A DNA stretch of 32,560 nt, from positions 1 to 32,560 of the forward strand of contig RXJV01000051.1 of the NCBI GenBank assembly GCA_003963075.1, written 5' to 3'. How positions within the stretch are numbered: the first letter of the stretch is position 1; every line of letters begins with the position of its first letter. Shown here piece after piece: positions 29,842 to 32,560 of this stretch. The stretch is from Burkholderiales bacterium (lineage in GTDB: Bacteria; Pseudomonadota; Gammaproteobacteria; Burkholderiales; Burkholderiaceae_C). Both the position numbers and the translations under genes were made by a program. The notes beneath the pieces were generated by a model. The model had not been told where the DNA came from and searched no databases. It worked only from the letters and a program-made list of their open reading frames with translations.

Positions 29842-30746
29842 CGGTTGCACAAAAAATCGCGTGTCAGTTCGGGGTGGACGCTGTCCACGGTCTGCAGCGT
29901 CAGCGCGGCCAAGTCGAGACCCAGGCGCGCGGCCGCATCGAGATCGCCGGCGTGCCGCAGCAGCCCGGCGCAGAGGCCGGCCGCCAGCGCATCGCCGGCG
30001 CCGGTGACGTCAACGACGGGCACCGCAGGCGCTGGCCAGTGGCGCAGCACGCCGCCGGGCTCGCTGAGCCGCAGCCCGCGCGCGCCGTCGGACACCAGCA
30101 CCCGGGCCACGCCGCGCCCTTGCAGCCGGGCGAAGGCCTCGGCGGGGTCGGCCGCCACGGTGGCCAGCTCGCCGGCATTCAGGATCAGCAGATGCAGGCC
30201 GTCCAGGCGGTCCGGGAGTCGCGCCATCTTGGCCTCGGACACCGCCACGCCCACCAGAGGCACACCGCCGCTGCTTGCCTCGGCGAGCAAGGTCGGCCAG
30301 GCGTCCGGCGGCAGGTTGCCGTCGGCCACCACGAGGGCGGCCCTGGCCCGCAGCGCCGCACTGGCCTCAAGGGCCCAGCGGTTGAGGCTTTCGACCAGGG
30401 GCATGGCCGCCAGGCCGAGGGCCAGGCCGCCGTCCGGATCGAGGACGGCGGTGTAGCTGTCGCTGGACTGGCGGCGCCGCCGGATGACGGCGTCAGTGTC
30501 GATGCCGAGCTGTGCAGCCTGCTCCAGCAGCAGGCGCCCACCGGCGTCGTCGCCCACCGCACCCACCAGCGCCACCGGCAGCCCCAGCCGGGCCAGGTTC
30601 TCAGCCACGTTGCGCACGACACCACCGGGCGTTTCATGCGCCTCGCAGGGGTTGGACGAACCCGGCAGCGCCTGGGCGAACAGGCGCAGCTTGCGGTCGA
30701 TGTTGAGGCCGCCGACGCAGACGATGGGGGCCGCGGGGGTGTGCAT
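29838..30746 (-). CDS. psuK: Pseudouridine kinase (PfkB family)
   Basis: A 302-residue kinase of the ribokinase/PfkB family that phosphorylates pseudouridine at the 5' position for the glycosidase PsuG. Residues: substrate-binding VCVGGLNIDRKLRL, then ETPGGVVRNVAENLARLG (GG motif), and the C-terminal VDVTGAGDALAAGLCAGLL, where GAGD supplies the anion hole and catalytic Asp. Kinase identity follows from coupling to psuG. The ATG at 30746 is preferred over 30755 because the latter overlaps a -10-like TAGAAT. The stop overlaps the psuG start. Confidence 0.94.
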   Translation of the reverse strand: MHTPAAPIVCVGGLNIDRKLRLFAQALPGSSNPCEAHETPGGVVRNVAENLARLGLPVALVGAVGDDAGGRLLLEQAAQLGIDTDAVIRRRRQSSDSYTAVLDPDGGLALGLAAMPLVESLNRWALEASAALRARAALVVADGNLPPDAWPTLLAEASSGGVPLVGVAVSEAKMARLPDRLDGLHLLILNAGELATVAADPAEAFARLQGRGVARVLVSDGARGLRLSEPGGVLRHWPAPAVPVVDVTGAGDALAAGLCAGLLRHAGDLDAAARLGLDLAALTLQTVDSVHPELTRDFLCNR

Positions 30747-30753
30747 CGCGCGC

Positions 30754-30759
30754 ATTCTA
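30754..30759 (-). promoter_or_regulatory. -10-like element for psuK (leaderless layout)
   Basis: Read on the minus strand, TTCCTAGAATGCGCGCG precedes the ATG at 30746. The TAGAAT (30754-30759) lies seven bases before that ATG. The -35 region is weak. The whole region between the hydrolase stop and psuK is only 42 bp. Confidence 0.4.
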
Positions 30760-30788
30760 GGAAGGCGCGCCGCCGCAAGTACCCGCGC

Positions 30789-31820
30789 TCAGTCGCGGCG
30801 CGGCACGCGCCGCCAGGCCAGCGCCGCCAGGCCCAGGCCCAGCAGCAGCGCGGTGGCAGGCTCGGGCACTGCGGCCGCCAGGGCCTGCGCGCCGAGCAAC
30901 GCATGCATCGACGCCGTCGGGTGCTCGTAGTCCCAGAACACGAAGGAGGCCGGATTGGCACACACGGTGGGCGCGCTGCCGCCTGGACGGGCCGCGCCGT
31001 TGACCTCGCCGCTGTAGCAGGCATCGGTCACGTTGGCAAAGCCGAAGCTCGCCGGCTGCGCGGTGACCGCGGCCAGCGAGCCGAACACATCCAGCCGGCG
31101 GATGTCGAGGGCCGTGAAGCCGGGTTGCGACAAGGTGGCGGCGAGCGCGTCGTTGAAGGACACGCTGGCGGTGTGCGCCAGCGCCGACAGCCCGGCCGAT
31201 TTCAGGCCCGTGATGGAGGGAATGACCGCAAGGTCCGGCAGGTTGGGGACCAGGAAATGCCGCGCACCGCGGGCCGACAGATCGGTGATGGCCCCGCCAA
31301 TGCCCTGCATCGCATCCGCCACCGCAGACCCCACGGCACCACTGTGGCCGCGCGCGGCGGCGCCGATCGCGTCCGACATGTCGTTGGCACCGATCCACAG
31401 CACATACAGCGCCGACGGGTCGGCCTGGGCGTGGGCGGCATCGAAGGCCGCGATCTGCTGGTTGAAGCTCAATGCGGTGGGCGGCAGGCCGCTGGCCACC
31501 GACGAGACGCGGGCGCCGCCGAAGGCATAGTTGCTGCCGCCCTGCAGCGACGGACGCAGCGCCAGGCCAAGCCCGGTGGCCAGACGATCGGCGTAGCTCA
31601 GGCCATTGGTGAAGCGCCCGGTGATGCTGCCCTGGCTGTAGAACGCCGGCGACGGCACCAGGCCGCCGGTGACGATGAGGTCGTTGCCGACGTCGGACAG
31701 GCTGTCACCGAACACGTAGAGGTTGGAGAAAGCCTGCGCCTGGGCCAGCGCGGCACAGCCCAGGCCTGCGGCCAGCAGGATCAGTCGACGCCAGGCCGTG
31801 GAGCGGGGGCTGGGTTTCAT
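30789..31820 (-). CDS. Secreted SGNH/GDSL-family esterase/lipase with PEP-CTERM tail
   Basis: A 343-residue exported hydrolase. The signal peptide (RRLILLAAGLGCAALAQAQA) is followed by block I, FGDSLSDVGND (catalytic Ser), a Gly in the oxyanion region (YAFGGARV), block III GANDMSD (Asn) and block V DYEHPTASMHALLG (catalytic Asp-x2-His region, with His of HPT). The C-terminus is a PEP-CTERM sorting tail: VPEPATALLLGLGLAALAW then RRVPRRD, recognised by an exosortase, which must be encoded elsewhere. The start MKPSPRS has a GGAG site 9 nt upstream. Substrate unknown; esterase or thioesterase activity is expected. Confidence 0.93.
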   Translation of the reverse strand: MKPSPRSTAWRRLILLAAGLGCAALAQAQAFSNLYVFGDSLSDVGNDLIVTGGLVPSPAFYSQGSITGRFTNGLSYADRLATGLGLALRPSLQGGSNYAFGGARVSSVASGLPPTALSFNQQIAAFDAAHAQADPSALYVLWIGANDMSDAIGAAARGHSGAVGSAVADAMQGIGGAITDLSARGARHFLVPNLPDLAVIPSITGLKSAGLSALAHTASVSFNDALAATLSQPGFTALDIRRLDVFGSLAAVTAQPASFGFANVTDACYSGEVNGAARPGGSAPTVCANPASFVFWDYEHPTASMHALLGAQALAAAVPEPATALLLGLGLAALAWRRVPRRD

Positions 31821-31904
31821 CGCAAGGTTCTCCATTGGTTTGAGGGACAGCCGGATTCTGGCGGGCCGGCGGCCGGCAGGCGCGCCACCCGATCCCTCAA
31901 TCTT

Positions 31905-31934
31905 GGGACAGGAGACCGATGGGCCGGTTAGGAT
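31905..31934 (+). promoter_or_regulatory. Candidate promoter of the aminotransferase gene
   Basis: GGGACA (31905-31910), an 18-bp spacer and TAGGAT (31929-31934) resemble a sigma-70 promoter. It would give a leader of about 62 nt containing an inverted repeat (GGCCCG 31941-31946 with CGGGCC 31956-31961). It lies in the divergent region between the SGNH hydrolase and the aminotransferase. Confidence 0.4.
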
Positions 31935-32002
31935 GAACCCGGCCCGACAGCACGCCGGGCCACGTCGCTCGGACGGTTCCGGGCGCTCACGTGACACTGC
32001 CA

Positions 32003-32560
32003 ATGACCTCTCCCACCGCCTCGGGCGGCAAGCGCCGTTTCGCGCGCATCGACCGCCTCCCACCCTACGTCTTCAACATCACGGCCGAGCTCAAGCTCGC
32101 GGCCCGCCGGCGCGGCGAAGACATCATCGACATGAGCATGGGCAACCCCGATGGGGCCACGCCACCGCACATCGTCGCCAAGCTCAACGAGGTCTCGCAG
32201 CGGCCCGATACCCACGGCTACTCGGCCAGCAAGGGCATCCCGCGGCTGCGCCGTGCGATCTCGCACTGGTACCAGCGCCGCTACGGCGTGGCGATCGACC
32301 CCGACACCGAGGCCATCGTCACCATCGGCTCCAAGGAAGGCCTGGCCCATCTGATGCTGGCCACGCTGGACCGCGGCGACACGGTGCTGGTGCCGGACCC
32401 GAGCTATCCCATCCACATCTATGGCGCGGTGATCGCCGGGGCCGACATCCGCGCGATTCCGGTGTCGAGCGAGGTGGACTTCTTCGCCGAGCTGGAGAAG
32501 ACCATCCGCGGCAGCTACCCCAAGCCCAAGATGATGGTGTTCGGCTTCCCGTCCAACCCG
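32003..32560 (+). CDS. PLP-dependent class I/II aminotransferase (5' part, cut by window edge)
   Basis: The first 186 codons of a fold-type I aminotransferase of the aspartate/alanine group. Signatures are RIDRLPPYVFNITAELKLAARRRGEDIIDMSMGNPDG, THGYSASKGIPRLRRAISHWYQRRYGV and TIGSKEGLAHLMLATLDRGDTVLVPDPSYPIHIYGA, which form the N-terminal half of the PLP site. The PLP lysine lies beyond the window. This wording matches the AlaC-type alanine or aspartate transaminases, many of which sit by the threonine/homoserine genes, but the substrate cannot be set. An in-frame GTG at 31991 would add four residues. Confidence 0.93.
   Translation, partial: MTSPTASGGKRRFARIDRLPPYVFNITAELKLAARRRGEDIIDMSMGNPDGATPPHIVAKLNEVSQRPDTHGYSASKGIPRLRRAISHWYQRRYGVAIDPDTEAIVTIGSKEGLAHLMLATLDRGDTVLVPDPSYPIHIYGAVIAGADIRAIPVSSEVDFFAELEKTIRGSYPKPKMMVFGFPSNP

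Noticed and set aside
1..32560. tRNA, rRNA, CRISPR array, prophage or riboswitch
   Set aside because: No cloverleaf with conserved T-loop sequence, no regularly spaced repeats, no phage structural genes and no recognisable riboswitch core were found by reading both strands.

Overview
The window comes from a high-G+C betaproteobacterium, most likely a Burkholderiales member of the Rubrivivax/Roseateles/Leptothrix/Ideonella kind. This rests on strong G/C bias at third codon positions, on families typical of that order (Lrp beside indolepyruvate ferredoxin oxidoreductase, MltA, ApaG, the Gcr-type 'site-specific recombinase', Rpe) and on a PEP-CTERM secreted hydrolase. The assignment is inferred from gene content, not from a search. 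Genes are packed tightly: apart from the scar around an IS110 remnant, no stretch over 300 bases lacks a gene.

Layout. 1-3.4 kb: 5' part of an indolepyruvate ferredoxin oxidoreductase (minus), a small SBP_bac_3-like protein (minus) and a divergent Lrp/AsnC regulator. 3.5-9.2 kb (plus): membrane diguanylate cyclase, EamA exporter, a secreted unknown, methylglyoxal synthase, a HAMP-GGDEF-EAL protein with a degenerate GGDEF motif, and a 54-residue basic protein with its own promoter, ribosome site and terminator. 9.2-11 kb: COG2509-type FAD-dependent dehydrogenase. 11-12.1 kb: RelE/HigB-HigA-type toxin-antitoxin pair and a decayed IS110-family transposase end. 12.1-14.6 kb (minus): translationally coupled operon of an 83-residue unknown, fatty acid desaturase, membrane/SRPBCC protein and cytochrome c. 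14.6-16.2 kb: DUF427 protein, MltA and a 37-residue membrane protein whose start codon overlaps that of mltA. 16.2-20.1 kb: MgtC/SapB protein, ApaG plus recombinase-like membrane protein, and Tag glycosylase. 20.1-23.2 kb: three consecutive fasciclin-domain genes facing a TetR regulator, with a perfect palindrome inside the shared promoter region. 23.2-28.8 kb: rpe, a low-molecular-weight phosphotyrosine phosphatase, then an RND efflux pump and its lipoprotein adaptor (minus). 28.9-32.6 kb: psuK-psuG for pseudouridine breakdown, a PEP-CTERM SGNH/GDSL hydrolase and the 5' part of a PLP aminotransferase.

Genes that plausibly work together: the two c-di-GMP enzymes (opposing activities), psuK with psuG (one pathway), the RND pump with its adaptor, the toxin with its antitoxin, the coupled desaturase operon (possible lipid modification fed by a periplasmic electron carrier) and the TetR-controlled fasciclin set. 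The last two are the best candidates for undescribed systems. A recurring design is a -10-like hexamer (TAGAAT or similar) only 6-8 nt before the start codon, seen at several unrelated genes, which suggests widespread leaderless transcripts.
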